From the NCBI RefSeq assembly GCF_030053425.1, contig NZ_JASGBI010000001.1:1930001-1994000 (forward strand): a DNA stretch of 64,000 nucleotides, read 5' to 3'. Numbering within the stretch: the first letter of the stretch is position 1; each line of letters begins with the position of its first letter. This stretch comes from Lysobacter stagni (lineage in GTDB: Bacteria > Pseudomonadota > Gammaproteobacteria > Xanthomonadales > Xanthomonadaceae). The notes under the pieces are model-generated. The model had not been told where the DNA came from. It did not search any database and worked only from the letters and a program-made list of their open reading frames with translations. Shown here one piece after another: positions 19,043 through 28,979 of this stretch. Made by a program: the position numbers and the translations under genes.

Positions 19043-20691
19043 CACCCTTTGCTCGCTCCCAGCGATGCCGTTGCCAGGAACTTCGGCGGCTTGCGCGCAT
19101 GCGTCTTCTGTTCGAACGCGAACGCCAGTTCGATCAGGCGTGGTTCGCTCCATGCAGGCCCCATGAAGACGATGCCCATCGGCAGGCCGAAGTAGTCGCC
19201 CATCGGGACCGTGATGCTGGGCGTGCCGGCCACCGCGGCCGGGCCGTAGCCTTCGCCGAGGAAGTGATCGCCGCTCAGCGGGTCGATCAGCCATGCGGGC
19301 GCGGTCGCAGGCGCGACGATCGCGTCCAGCTTCGAGGCAGCCACCAGCGCTTCCAGTCCTTCGGCGCCGGCGAGGCGGCGAGCCTTGCTGCGCGCTTCGA
19401 TGTAGGCGATCTCGTCCAGCGTGCCCTTGGCTTCGGCGCGCTCGAACAGCTCCTGCGCGAAGAACGGCATTTCGGTCTTGGCGTTGCGGCGGTTGTACTC
19501 GATCAGCCCTGCCAGCGAATTCACCGGCGCGCCGCTGCGCGAGAGATAGGCATTCACGCCGTGCTTGAACTCGTACAGCAGCACGTCCATCTCCGCATCG
19601 TTCCACTGGCCGTCGGTCGGCAGTTCGACGTCGATCACTTCCGCGCCGGCCTGGCGCATCGCTTCCAGGCTGCGTTCCATCGCGGCGTCGGCGCCGGGAT
19701 GGAAGCCCATCGACTTGCGCAATACGCCGATGCGCGCGCCACGCAGGCCATCGCGGTTGAGGCGTGCGTGGTAGTCGAAGATGGCGCGACCGGTGCTTTC
19801 CGCAGTGACCGGGTCGCCGTCGTCGCGGCCGACGATGGCCGACAGCAGGATCGCCGCGTCGGCGACGCTGCGTGCCATCGGGCCAGCGGTGTCCTGGCTG
19901 TACGAGATCGGGATGATGCCGTTGCGGCTCACCAGGCCAACCGTCGGCTTGATGCCCACCAGACCCGCGACGGACGACGGGCAGATGATGCTGCCGTCGG
20001 TCTCCGTGCCGATGGAGGCGGCGGCCAGGCTGGCGGCCGTGGCGCTGCCGCTGCCGGAGCTGGAACCGCAGGGCGACCGGTCCAGCGCGTACGGGTTGAG
20101 CGTCTGCCCGCCGCGCGCGCTCCAGCCGGAGCTCGAGCGCGAGGAGCGGAAGTTGGCCCACTCGCTGAGGTTGGTCTTGCCCAGGATCACCGCGCCCGCA
20201 TCGCGCAGGCGTGCGACCAGGAAGGCGTCGGTGCGCGGATGGTGCGAAGCCAGCGCCAGCGAGCCGGCCGAGTTGGCCATCGGCGTAGCGTCGATGTTGT
20301 CCTTCAACAGGATCGGTACGCCGTGCAGCGGGCCGCGCACGCGACCGGCCTTGCGCTCCGCATCGCGGGCGTCGGCTTCCTTCAGCGCATCGGGATTGGT
20401 CTGGATGACCGCATTGAGGTGCGGGCCGGCATCGTCGAGCGAGGCGATGCGCGTCAGATAGGCCTGCGTCAGCGCATGGCTGGTGAGCTCGCCGCGACCC
20501 ATACGGGCCTGGAGTTCATCGATGCCGACCTCGGCGAACGCGAACTGCGCGTTCTCCTGGGTAGCGGCCTTCGGTTCCTTGGCGGCAGAGGGCGCGGCAA
20601 TGGCCGCACCCGGTGTGGCGGTGCGCTGGCATGCAGACAACAACACGAGCAGCGTCGCCAGCGGCAACGACTTCAAGAGCAAAGAGCGCAT
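19042..20691 (-). CDS. Lipoprotein amidase, similar to Stenotrophomonas peptide amidase
   Basis: This 549-residue amidase-signature hydrolase has a lipoprotein signal (LSAC, lipidated Cys21), so it should be membrane-anchored in the envelope. The Ser-cisSer-Lys triad is visible as Lys130 (HGVPILLKDN), Ser210 (SPCGSSSGS) and Ser234 (GTETDGSI). From recollection it closely resembles the peptide amidase of S. maltophilia, which removes C-terminal amides from peptides. The match includes the NLSEWANFR and GWSARGGQT segments. A GGGG site precedes ATG. It lies downstream of typA and a DUF2127 gene on the same strand. Substrate assignment is inference. Confidence 0.88.
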   Translation of the reverse strand: MRSLLLKSLPLATLLVLLSACQRTATPGAAIAAPSAAKEPKAATQENAQFAFAEVGIDELQARMGRGELTSHALTQAYLTRIASLDDAGPHLNAVIQTNPDALKEADARDAERKAGRVRGPLHGVPILLKDNIDATPMANSAGSLALASHHPRTDAFLVARLRDAGAVILGKTNLSEWANFRSSRSSSGWSARGGQTLNPYALDRSPCGSSSGSGSATAASLAAASIGTETDGSIICPSSVAGLVGIKPTVGLVSRNGIIPISYSQDTAGPMARSVADAAILLSAIVGRDDGDPVTAESTGRAIFDYHARLNRDGLRGARIGVLRKSMGFHPGADAAMERSLEAMRQAGAEVIDVELPTDGQWNDAEMDVLLYEFKHGVNAYLSRSGAPVNSLAGLIEYNRRNAKTEMPFFAQELFERAEAKGTLDEIAYIEARSKARRLAGAEGLEALVAASKLDAIVAPATAPAWLIDPLSGDHFLGEGYGPAAVAGTPSITVPMGDYFGLPMGIVFMGPAWSEPRLIELAFAFEQKTHARKPPKFLATASLGASKG

Positions 20692-20753
20692 TGCGATTCC
20701 CCGGTCGCGGATGGCTCACCGGAGCATACGTCATTCAGCTTCGTGGCGGCGGA

Positions 20754-21224
20754 TCAGTGCCGCCGCTTGACCAGGTCGCGTGCCAGCACTGCGACGACGA
20801 TCAAATTGATCAGCAGGACGCCGACGGACATCCAGCCCGGATGCCGGAACAATGCGTAGATATCCAGCGGGAGGTAGATGGCCGCGCTGATGCAGCCCAG
20901 CCACGAGGCCCAGGCCTTCGCCCGCCACAGGCCCCAGGCTTCCACCAGGCGCAGGATGCCGTACGCGAACACCACCGCCGCGGCCAGATGGACGCTGTCA
21001 GGGTTGATGGTGTTGGACAGCCAGCCCAGTGCGCCCTGGTTCGGATCGAGCTGGAAGCGCTGCGTGAGTTCGTTGACCCAGCGCAGTAGCGGCGCGGGGC
21101 CGAGCAGCTCCAGGCCGCTGGCGGCAAACAGCGCCAGCACGCCCTTGGCTGCTTCGAAGATCGCGATGACATGCAGGCCCGGATGGGCGTGCGGGTCGGG
21201 GTTGTAATGGGGGGCGTCGGTCAT
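20754..21224 (-). CDS. DUF2127-like membrane protein
   Basis: This 156-residue protein begins MTDAPHYNPDPHAHPGLHVI at 21224. The HPGLHVIAIFEAAKGVLAL segment is typical of DUF2127 membrane proteins, whose role is unknown. About four hydrophobic segments are seen (roughly residues 19-37, 73-95, 104-122 and 126-149). The His-rich start is notable. A longer frame opens at 21278 inside the end of typA but is less likely. It starts 44 bases after typA and is probably in the same transcript. Confidence 0.8.
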   Translation of the reverse strand: MTDAPHYNPDPHAHPGLHVIAIFEAAKGVLALFAASGLELLGPAPLLRWVNELTQRFQLDPNQGALGWLSNTINPDSVHLAAAVVFAYGILRLVEAWGLWRAKAWASWLGCISAAIYLPLDIYALFRHPGWMSVGVLLINLIVVAVLARDLVKRRH

Positions 21225-21267
21225 GGAGAGCTCTGACCGTTCGCCGCCCCCAATGGTTTCCGCTGGA

Positions 21268-23127
21268 TCAGGCCGCACGCGACGCGCGCTTGCGATCCGT
21301 TTCGGTGCGCAGCTTCTTGCGCAGACGGATCGCCTTCGGCGTGACTTCGACCAGTTCGTCGTCGTCGATGAATTCCAGCGCCTGCTCCAGCGAGAACTTG
21401 ATCGGCGGGATCAGGCCTTCGTCATCGTCCTTGCCGGCGGCGCGGAAGTTGGTCAGCTGCTTGCCGCGCAGGGCGTTGACGGTGAGGTCGTTGTCCTTGG
21501 CGTTGATACCCAGGATCTGACCCTCGTAGATTTCCTCGCCCGGCTCGATGAACAGACGGCCGCGTTCCTGCATTGCCGCCTGCGCATACGCCGGCGACGG
21601 GCCGGTGCCGTTGGAGATCAGCACGCCGTTGATGCGCTGGCCGATCGAGCCTTCGGCCTTCGGACCGTAATGATCGAAGACGTGGAACAGCAGGCCGGTG
21701 CCGGCGGTGAGCGTGCGGAACTCGGTCTGGAAGCCGATCAGGCCACGCGCCGGGATGATGTAATCCAGGCGCACGCGGCCCTTGCCGTCGGGTTCCATGT
21801 TCTGCAGCAGCGCCTTGCGCTCGCCCAGGCGGCCCATCACGCCACCCTGGAACTGCTCTTCCATGTCGACGACGAGCGACTCGTACGGCTCCTGCATGAC
21901 GCCGTCGATTTCCTTGATGATCACTTCCGGACGCGACACGGCCAGCTCGTAGCCTTCGCGGCGCATGTTCTCGATCAGGATCGACAGGTGCAGCTCACCG
22001 CGGCCGGAGACCTTGAACTTGTCGGCGTCCTGCGTGTCCTCGACCTTCAGCGCGACGTTGTGCTGCGTCTCGCGGGTCAGGCGGTCGCGCAGCTGGCGCG
22101 AGGTCAGGAACTTGCCGCCGCTGCGGTCCTTCACACCGGCGAACGGCGAGTCGTTCACCTGGAAGGTCATCGAGATGGTGGGCTCGTCGACGGTCAGCAC
22201 CGGCAGCTGCTCGACCGCGGACGGGTCGCACAGCGTGTCGGAGATGCCCAGGCCCTCGATGCCCGAGAAAGCGATGATGTCGCCGGCCTGCGCCTCGCCC
22301 ACTTCCACGCGCTCAAGGCCCATGAAGCCGAGCACCTGCAGCACCTTGGCGTTACGGGTCTTGCCGTCCGGCGCGATCACGGTGACCTGCTGGTTGGTCT
22401 TGACCTTGCCGCGCTGGATGCGGCCCACGCCGATGATGCCGACGTAGTTGTTGTAGTCCAGCGAGGTGACGCGCATCTGGAACGGGCCTTCCGGATCGAC
22501 CGGCGGGGCGGGCACGTGGTTGCAGATGGCCTCGAACAACGGGGTCATGTCGCCGCCGCGGACGTCCTCGGTCATGCCGGCGTAGCCCTGCAGGCCCGAG
22601 GCATAGACGGTGGTGAAGTCCAGCTGGTCGTCGGTCGCGCCCAGGCGGTCGAACAGGTCGAAGGTCTGGTCCAGCACCCAGCTGGCGCGCGCGCCCGGGC
22701 GGTCGACCTTGTTGACCACGACGATCGGCTTGAAGCCCATCGCGAAGGCCTTCTGCGTGACGAAGCGCGTCTGCGGCATCGGGCCGTCCATCGCGTCGAC
22801 CAGGATCAGCACCGAGTCGACCATCGACAGCACGCGCTCGACCTCACCGCCGAAGTCGGCGTGGCCCGGGGTGTCGACGATGTTGATGCGCCAGGTCTCG
22901 CCCGTGGTCGGGTTGGTCCAGCGGATGGCGGTGTTCTTCGAAAGGATCGTGATGCCACGTTCCTTTTCGATGTCGTTGCTGTCCATCACGCGGTCCGGGA
23001 CGACGGCGCGTTCGTTCAGCGTGCCGGACTGCTTGAGCAGCTGGTCGACAAGCGTGGTCTTGCCATGGTCGACATGGGCGACGATGGCGATGTTGCGCAG
23101 GCGTTCTACGGACTGGGAAGCGGACAT
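21268..23127 (-). CDS. typA: Ribosome-associated GTPase TypA/BipA
   Basis: This 619-residue translational GTPase acts in 50S assembly and stress adaptation. The start at 23127 gives [20 protein letters not shown]; an open extension further upstream would run into the divergent promoter region. The P-loop AHVDHGKTT lies at about residues 17-25, followed by DTPGHADF and NKVDRPGA. The C-terminal TypA-specific domain ([19 protein letters not shown]) is present. It is slightly longer than E. coli BipA. Confidence 0.96.
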   Translation of the reverse strand: MSASQSVERLRNIAIVAHVDHGKTTLVDQLLKQSGTLNERAVVPDRVMDSNDIEKERGITILSKNTAIRWTNPTTGETWRINIVDTPGHADFGGEVERVLSMVDSVLILVDAMDGPMPQTRFVTQKAFAMGFKPIVVVNKVDRPGARASWVLDQTFDLFDRLGATDDQLDFTTVYASGLQGYAGMTEDVRGGDMTPLFEAICNHVPAPPVDPEGPFQMRVTSLDYNNYVGIIGVGRIQRGKVKTNQQVTVIAPDGKTRNAKVLQVLGFMGLERVEVGEAQAGDIIAFSGIEGLGISDTLCDPSAVEQLPVLTVDEPTISMTFQVNDSPFAGVKDRSGGKFLTSRQLRDRLTRETQHNVALKVEDTQDADKFKVSGRGELHLSILIENMRREGYELAVSRPEVIIKEIDGVMQEPYESLVVDMEEQFQGGVMGRLGERKALLQNMEPDGKGRVRLDYIIPARGLIGFQTEFRTLTAGTGLLFHVFDHYGPKAEGSIGQRINGVLISNGTGPSPAYAQAAMQERGRLFIEPGEEIYEGQILGINAKDNDLTVNALRGKQLTNFRAAGKDDDEGLIPPIKFSLEQALEFIDDDELVEVTPKAIRLRKKLRTETDRKRASRAA

Positions 23128-23169
23128 GAGAGCAGGGCGCCAGAACGGCGCTCGTTCGGAAAAGGAAGC

Positions 23170-23196
23170 CTGACAGTATACCTGTCCCGTGACAGG
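23170..23196 (-). promoter_or_regulatory. Candidate typA promoter with GACAG repeats
   Basis: On the reverse strand a TATACT (23175-23180) resembles a -10 box 48 bases before typA. It is flanked by CCTGTC (23181-23186) pairing with GACAGG (23191-23196), and by a third copy CTGACAG (23170-23176). No good -35 is seen. The repeated element could be an operator. Confidence 0.4.
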
Positions 23197-23314
23197 TTCG
23201 CCCTGTTCAGCTGAACGCCCGTTGCGGGCCCTTGTGGATCGCCCCCGGAGCCGCCATGTGGGCCGACGAACGCGGGAATTCCTCCCCACTACCCAACGTC
23301 CAGGAGAGACGGAA

Positions 23315-23812
<498 letters not shown>

Positions 23813-23831
23813 CCGGCCAGTGCCGGTGACC

Positions 23832-23858
23832 CCCGAATTTGCTGACGCAAACTTCGGG
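23832..23858 (+). terminator. Hairpin after ppiB
   Basis: CCCGAATTTGC (23832-23842) pairs with GCAAA-C-TTCGGG (23847-23858), with one bulged base and the loop TGAC. No T-run follows, so it is a weak terminator candidate. Confidence 0.4.
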
Positions 23859-23948
23859 CCCCGCGCCACCGCTTCCAATTCCCCGCGCTGCCGCGCAGCC
23901 CCTTACTAAAGGGGCCTGTGTGACCTCCGGCGAAGCCTCGCGACAAGG

Positions 23949-23981
23949 ACGCCCGCACCGGCTTGCCGGGGCGGGCGTTTT
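23949..23981 (+). terminator. Intrinsic terminator upstream of the aminotransferase
   Basis: ACGCCCGC (23949-23956) pairs with GCGGGCGT (23971-23978), with an inner CCGGC-TT-GCCGG stem, and is followed by TTTT. It ends the ppiB transcription unit. Confidence 0.8.
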
Positions 23982-24093
23982 CGTTGCTGGCGGCGAGGCT
24001 CGCGGGCGGTGCGTGTTAACATTCCGGGGCTCGATGGCCAGCGGTTTTCGAGGCCCGGGCGCACCCCACATCGAATCCCAAGAGGTTCCCGCG

Positions 24094-25299
24094 ATGCCCC
24101 AGCTTGCCCGGCGCATCGGTCGCGCCAAGCCCAGCGCGATCATGCAGGTTGCCGAGAAGGCCAAGCGGCTCAAGGCCGAAGGCCGCGACATCATCAGTTT
24201 CTCGATCGGTGTTCCCAACTTCCTGCCCGGCGAGCATGTCTACGCCGCCGCGCGCGATGCGTTGGCGAAAGACAGCGGCCAGTACGGCAGCAATCGCGGT
24301 CCCGACGCGCTGCTCGATGCCTTCGTCGAACACATGGCGAAAATCGGCCTGACCGGCTACGGCCGCGTCAACTGCGCCACCGGCATCGGCGCCAAGCACG
24401 TCATCTACAACCTGGCCGAGGCGCTGCTCGACGAAGGCGACACCATCGCCTTCCCGACGCCGTACTGGACCAGCTACCTCGACATCGCCGAGATCGTCGG
24501 CGCGAAGATCGACCTGCTGCCGTGCCCGCCGGAACAGGACTACAAGCTCAAGCCCGCGCAGCTCGAGGCCGCGCTGGCCAAGAAGCCGAAGGTGTTCCTG
24601 TTCAACAACCCGTCCAACCCGACGGGCATGGTGTACACGAAGGAAGAGATCGACGCGCTGGCCGATGTCGTGGCGAAGTATCCGGACACCTGGATCATCA
24701 CCGACGACATCTATAACCGCATGGTGTTCGACGGCCTGGGCTACCACAACTTCGTGCACGCCCGTCCGGAACTGAAGGACCGCGTGATCTTCCTCGACTC
24801 GCTGTCCAAGACCTACGGCATGCCGGGTTGGCGCGTGGGCTTCATGGCCGGTCCGGAAGCCGTCGCGCAGGCGCTGGTGACGATGAACTCCAACCACATC
24901 ACCAACGTGCCGGAAATCGTCTGCGCCGCGGCCATCGCCGCGCTCAACGGTCCGCAGGATGTGCCCACGCAGCGCTGCGCCGAATTCCAGGCCAAGCGCG
25001 ACCAGGTGATGGCGGTGATGAATGCCATCCCGGGCGTGGTGTGCCCGCGTCCGCAGGGTGCGTTCTACGTGTTCCCGGACATCAGCGTCGCCTTCGGCAA
25101 GACGCACACGCCGTCGGGCACGAAGATCGGCAACGACGTCGACTTCTGCAACGCGCTGCTCGAAGCCAAGGGCGTGGCGTGCGTGCCGGGCTCTGCCTTC
25201 GGTGAGCCGCGCGCGCTGCGCATCAGCTACACCTGTCCGACGCCGCAGCTGGCGCCGGGCCTGCAGCGGTTCCAGGAATTCTTCGCCGAACTTTCGTAA
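24094..25299 (+). CDS. Class I pyridoxal-phosphate aminotransferase
   Basis: This 401-residue fold-type I enzyme begins MPQLARRIGRAKPSAIMQVA. The PLP Lys239 lies in SLSKTYGMPGWRVG. NNPSNPTG (171-178), DDIY (204-207) and the C-terminal LRISYTCP (substrate-carboxylate Arg) are all visible. It resembles aspartate aminotransferase subgroup Ib, but substrate cannot be fixed by eye. ATG 24094 follows AGAGG (24081-24085); the longer open frame upstream spans a terminator and is rejected. mdh, which makes oxaloacetate, lies just downstream. The two could be linked metabolically, but a terminator separates them. Confidence 0.92.
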   Translation: MPQLARRIGRAKPSAIMQVAEKAKRLKAEGRDIISFSIGVPNFLPGEHVYAAARDALAKDSGQYGSNRGPDALLDAFVEHMAKIGLTGYGRVNCATGIGAKHVIYNLAEALLDEGDTIAFPTPYWTSYLDIAEIVGAKIDLLPCPPEQDYKLKPAQLEAALAKKPKVFLFNNPSNPTGMVYTKEEIDALADVVAKYPDTWIITDDIYNRMVFDGLGYHNFVHARPELKDRVIFLDSLSKTYGMPGWRVGFMAGPEAVAQALVTMNSNHITNVPEIVCAAAIAALNGPQDVPTQRCAEFQAKRDQVMAVMNAIPGVVCPRPQGAFYVFPDISVAFGKTHTPSGTKIGNDVDFCNALLEAKGVACVPGSAFGEPRALRISYTCPTPQLAPGLQRFQEFFAELS

Positions 25300-25306
25300 T
25301 CCATTG

Positions 25307-25331
25307 CGGGGCGCGCGTCGCCCCGTTTTTT
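25307..25331 (+). terminator. Intrinsic terminator between aminotransferase and mdh
   Basis: CGGGGCG (25307-25313) pairs with CGCCCCG (25319-25325) around CGCGT and runs into six T residues. Only 16 bases separate it from the mdh start codon. Confidence 0.88.
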
Positions 25332-25347
25332 CGTCCAGGAGTTAGAC

Positions 25348-26334
25348 ATGAAGACCCCCGTCCGCGTTGCCGTCACCGGTGCTGCCGGCCAGATCGGCTA
25401 CTCGCTGCTGTTCCGCATCGCTTCCGGCGAAATGCTCGGCAAGGACCAGCCCGTCATCCTGCAGATGCTCGAACTGCCGATGGAGAAGGCCCAGGCCGCG
25501 CTCAAGGGCGTGATGATGGAGCTGGAAGACTGCGCGTTCCCGTTGCTGGCCGGCATGGTCGGCACCGATGACGCCGAAGTCGCGTTCAAGGACGCCGACA
25601 TCGCCCTGCTGGTCGGCGCGCGTCCGCGCGGCCCGGGCATGGAGCGCAAGGACCTGCTGCTCGAGAACGCCAAGATCTTCACCGCCCAGGGCGCCGCGCT
25701 GAACAAGGTCGCTTCGCGCAACGTGAAGGTGCTGGTCGTCGGCAACCCGGCCAACACCAATGCCTACATCGCCATGAAGTCGGCGCCGGACCTGAAGGCT
25801 GCGAACTTCACCGCGATGCTGCGCCTGGACCACAACCGCGCGCTGTCGCAGCTGGCCAACAAGGCCGGCGTGGCCGTGGGCGACATCGACAAGCTGGTCG
25901 TGTGGGGCAACCACAGCCCGACCATGTACCCGGACTACCGCTTCGCCACGGTCAACGGCCAGTCGCTGAAGGACAAGATCAACGACGCCGACTGGAACGC
26001 GAACGAGTTCATCCCGAAGGTGGGCAAGCGCGGCGCGGCGATCATCGAAGCGCGCGGTCTGTCGTCGGCCGCTTCGGCCGCCAACGCTGCCATCGACCAC
26101 ATCCGCGACTGGGTGCTGGGCAGCAACGGCAAGTGGGTGACGATGGGCATTCCGTCGGATGGCAGCTACGGCATTCCGAAGGACGTGATGTTCGGTTTCG
26201 CCGTCACCACGAAGGACGGCGAGTACACGATGGTCAAGGATCTGCCGGTCGACGACTTCAGCCAGAAGGCCATCGACAAGACGCTGGCCGAGTTGGAAGA
26301 AGAGCGTTCGGGCGTGGCGCACCTGCTGGGCTGA
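25348..26334 (+). CDS. mdh: Malate dehydrogenase
   Basis: This 328-residue NAD-dependent enzyme interconverts malate and oxaloacetate in the TCA cycle. The Rossmann motif [15 protein letters not shown] lies at 11-25. [24 protein letters not shown] and catalytic His189 in [11 protein letters not shown] are visible. It belongs to the cytosolic-like MDH type used by Xanthomonadaceae, longer than E. coli Mdh. CAGGAG stands about ten bases before the ATG. The upstream terminator leaves no room for a promoter, so its promoter should lie inside the preceding gene or it relies on read-through. Confidence 0.97.
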   Translation: MKTPVRVAVTGAAGQIGYSLLFRIASGEMLGKDQPVILQMLELPMEKAQAALKGVMMELEDCAFPLLAGMVGTDDAEVAFKDADIALLVGARPRGPGMERKDLLLENAKIFTAQGAALNKVASRNVKVLVVGNPANTNAYIAMKSAPDLKAANFTAMLRLDHNRALSQLANKAGVAVGDIDKLVVWGNHSPTMYPDYRFATVNGQSLKDKINDADWNANEFIPKVGKRGAAIIEARGLSSAASAANAAIDHIRDWVLGSNGKWVTMGIPSDGSYGIPKDVMFGFAVTTKDGEYTMVKDLPVDDFSQKAIDKTLAELEEERSGVAHLLG

Positions 26335-26360
26335 TTCGCCAGCGCGAATGCAGTGACTGG

Positions 26361-26391
26361 AACGCCGGCCCCGCGCCGGCGTTTCCTTTTT
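26361..26391 (+). terminator. Intrinsic terminator after mdh
   Basis: AACGCCGGC (26361-26369) pairs with GCCGGCGTT (26375-26383) around CCCGC and is followed by TCCTTTTT. Confidence 0.85.
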
Positions 26392-26473
26392 CAGGCGGTT
26401 GGTGCCGGGTCGGTTTGATCCTGGCTGAACACCGTTGTCGTTATGGTGCCTCGAGCCTCCGAGGAGAAGCGCC

Positions 26474-26845
26474 ATGGGAATCCGGATTGCGTTGTTGTCG
26501 CTGTGCCTGGTGAGCGGCGTCGCGGCGGCGCAGGTCGACCTGAAGGGCATCACGGGCGGTTCCGCGCTGCCCGGCCTGCCCAGCCTGGATTCGAGCGTCA
26601 CCGGCAACGTCGCCGGCACGTTGCAGTACTGCCTGAAGAACAACTACCTCAGCGCCGATGCCGCATCGGGCGTGAAGGACAAGCTGCTGGCCAAGGTGCC
26701 AGGGCAGGGCGACGACTACAAGAAGGGCGAGCAGGGTGTCCTCACCGGCAGCGACGGCAAGACGCTGAACATGACGACAATTTCCAGCAAGCTTCGGCGC
26801 AAGGCCTGCGATCAGGTGCTGCGCAGCGCCAAGTCGTTGATCTGA
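26474..26845 (+). CDS. Secreted DUF2501 (YjjA-like) protein
   Basis: This 123-residue protein has a clear signal peptide (MGIRIALLSLCLVSGVAAA, cleavage before Gln20). The mature part contains LQYCLKNNYLSADAASGVKD and a second Cys near the C-terminus (RRKACDQVL), the conserved pair of the DUF2501 family to which E. coli YjjA belongs. Function is unknown; a periplasmic disulfide is likely. GAGGAG (26461-26466) fixes the start at 26474. Confidence 0.85.
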   Translation: MGIRIALLSLCLVSGVAAAQVDLKGITGGSALPGLPSLDSSVTGNVAGTLQYCLKNNYLSADAASGVKDKLLAKVPGQGDDYKKGEQGVLTGSDGKTLNMTTISSKLRRKACDQVLRSAKSLI

Positions 26846-26940
26846 CCGGCGCCAGCGGCCCGGCGTTCGACCATGGTCGGAAGGATGGCGCGCAGGCGTC
26901 GTCCTATGCTGCATGGGCACGCAGATTGTGGAGTCCGCTG

Positions 26941-28839
26941 ATGGGTTACGAAGAGTTCTACCGCCGTTCGATCGAACAACCCGAGGAGTTCTGGGGCGAA
27001 CAGGCGACGGCGATCCACTGGCACAAGCCGCCGGAGAAGATCCTCGAGTACTCCAACCCACCGTTCCGCAAGTGGTTCGTCGGTGGAGAGACCAACCTCT
27101 GCTTCAACGCGGTCGACCGCCACCTGGGCGAACGCGCCGATCAGCTCGCGCTGGTCGCCATCTCGTCGGAAACCAACGTCACGCGCGAGGTTACCTACCG
27201 CGAACTGCATCGCGAGGTGAGCACGTTCGCGGCGGTGTTGCGATCGCTCAACGTCGGTCGCGGCGATCGCGTCGTGATCTACATGCCCAACATGGCCGAG
27301 GCGGTGTTCGCGATGCTCGCCTGCGCGCGCATCGGTGCCGTGCACTCGGTGGTGTTCGGCGGCTTCGCGGCGCACAACCTCGCGCTGCGCATCGACGATG
27401 CACAACCGAAGCTGCTCATCTGCGCCGACGCCGGCGTGCGCGGCGGAAAGGTGATTCCGTACAAACCGCTGGTGGATGCCGCCTGCGAGGAAGCGACGAC
27501 GCCACCGCCACACGTGCTGGTGGTGGGACGCGGACTGGACCCGCAGCATTCGGTGGTGGCCAGTCGCGATGTCGACTACGCCACGCTGCGTGCGCAGTAC
27601 GACGGCGCGGAAGTCGCGGTCGAATGGCTGGAATCGAACGAGCCCAGCTACCTGCTCTACACCTCCGGCACCACGGGCAAGCCCAAGGGCGTGCAGCGCG
27701 ATGTCGGCGGTTACGCGGTCGCACTCGCGCTGTCGATGTGGTCCATCTACGACTTGCGCGCGGGGCAGGTGATGTTCTCCACGTCCGACGTGGGCTGGGC
27801 GGTGGGGCATTCGTACAACGTGTACGGCCCGCTCATCGCCGGCGCCACCTCGGTGCTGTACGAGGGGTTGCCGACGAATCCGGATCCCGCCGTGTGGTGG
27901 GGCATCTGCGAGCGCTATGGCGTGCGCACGATGTTCTCCTCGCCCACCGGCATCCGCGTATTGAAGAAGCAGGATGCGTCGTGGCTGGGCAAACACGATC
28001 TGTCGAAGCTGCGATGGCTCTTCCTTGCGGGCGAACCGCTGGATGAGCCGACCGCGCAATGGATCACCGACGGCATCGGCAAGACCATCATCGACAACTA
28101 CTGGCAGACGGAAACGGGCTGGCCTGTGTTGTCGTTGATGCCGGGACTGGAACTGAAGCCGGTGAAGTTCGGTTCGCCCGGATTGCCCACGCCCGGCTAC
28201 AAGCTGCGCGTGATCGACGACAACACCGGCGAGGACGTCCCGGCCGGACGGAAGGGCGTGCTGGTGATCGAGCCCCCGTTGCCGCCCGGTTGCCTGACGA
28301 CGGTATGGCGCGACGACGCGCGTTTCCTGTCCAGTTACTTCAGCCACTTCAAGGAACTGGTGTACAGCTCGCTGGACTGGGCGATCCGCGACGAAGATGG
28401 TTACACCTTCATCCTCGGCCGCACGGACGACGTCATCAACGTCGCCGGCCATCGCCTGGGCACGCGCGAGATCGAGGAGTCGTGCTCCACGTATCCAGGC
28501 GTGGCGGAAGCGGCCGTCATCGGCGTGCACGACGAGTTGAAGGGGCAGGTGCCGGTGGTGTTCGCCACGCTCAAGGCCAGTGCGCAGGGCGAATCGCCGG
28601 CGCAGGCGGCCGCGCGCGTGCAGCAACGCGTGGTCGAACAGCTCGGCGCGGTGGCGCGCCCGGCACGCGTGTACGTGGTCAACGCGTTGCCGAAGACGCG
28701 CTCGGGCAAGCTGTTGCGACGCTCGCTGCAGGCGCTGGCCGAAAGCCGCGACCCGGGCGACCTGTCCACGCTCGACGATCCCGGCGCGCTGGAGGAAGTG
28801 AAGCGCGCGCTGGAGCGCGGGCCGGATATCGGCGGCTGA
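26941..28839 (+). CDS. prpE: Propionyl-CoA synthetase
   Basis: This 632-residue ANL-superfamily enzyme activates propionate through an acyl-adenylate, feeding the 2-methylcitrate cycle. The start MGYEEFYRRSIEQPEEFWGE is typical of PrpE. The phosphate-binding loop TSGTTGKPKG lies at 241-250, and the acylation-regulated Lys590 lies in TRSGKLLR. The frame is open well upstream through the DUF2501 gene, but ATG 26941 matches the family start. No strong ribosome-binding site is seen. Propionate specificity over acetate is inferred from overall similarity and the prpB/prpC neighbours. Confidence 0.9.
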   Translation: MGYEEFYRRSIEQPEEFWGEQATAIHWHKPPEKILEYSNPPFRKWFVGGETNLCFNAVDRHLGERADQLALVAISSETNVTREVTYRELHREVSTFAAVLRSLNVGRGDRVVIYMPNMAEAVFAMLACARIGAVHSVVFGGFAAHNLALRIDDAQPKLLICADAGVRGGKVIPYKPLVDAACEEATTPPPHVLVVGRGLDPQHSVVASRDVDYATLRAQYDGAEVAVEWLESNEPSYLLYTSGTTGKPKGVQRDVGGYAVALALSMWSIYDLRAGQVMFSTSDVGWAVGHSYNVYGPLIAGATSVLYEGLPTNPDPAVWWGICERYGVRTMFSSPTGIRVLKKQDASWLGKHDLSKLRWLFLAGEPLDEPTAQWITDGIGKTIIDNYWQTETGWPVLSLMPGLELKPVKFGSPGLPTPGYKLRVIDDNTGEDVPAGRKGVLVIEPPLPPGCLTTVWRDDARFLSSYFSHFKELVYSSLDWAIRDEDGYTFILGRTDDVINVAGHRLGTREIEESCSTYPGVAEAAVIGVHDELKGQVPVVFATLKASAQGESPAQAAARVQQRVVEQLGAVARPARVYVVNALPKTRSGKLLRRSLQALAESRDPGDLSTLDDPGALEEVKRALERGPDIGG

Positions 28840-28896
28840 CCGGATTTGCTCTCTCCCGCTGAGAGGCGCAGCGACAGGCAGCCAAGGGACCAACCC

Positions 28897-28956
28897 CGTT
28901 CGCCCTGAGCGTAACGAAGTGGAGTCGGCGCTGCGCACCTACGCTCAGGGCGAACG
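28897..28956. repeat. REP-like inverted repeat with 17-bp arms
   Basis: CGTTCGCCCTGAGCGTA (28897-28913) and TACGCTCAGGGCGAACG (28940-28956) are perfect inverted copies separated by 26 bases. The CGCCCTGAGCGTA core is a dispersed intergenic element in Xanthomonadaceae by recollection. It lies between the convergent ends of prpE and the HTH-citrate synthase gene and may act as a bidirectional 3'-end structure. Confidence 0.8.
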
Positions 28957-28979
28957 TGGTGAGGAAGGCCCGCCGCGCG

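Noticed and set aside
21223..23214. 663-residue forward frame opposite typA
   Set aside because: Antisense of a recognised GTPase with His/Asp/Arg-biased composition.
26414..26426. TTTGATCCTGGCT, identical to the start of 16S rRNA genes
   Set aside because: Only 13 bases match and nothing downstream continues the rRNA; it is a chance match upstream of the DUF2501 gene.
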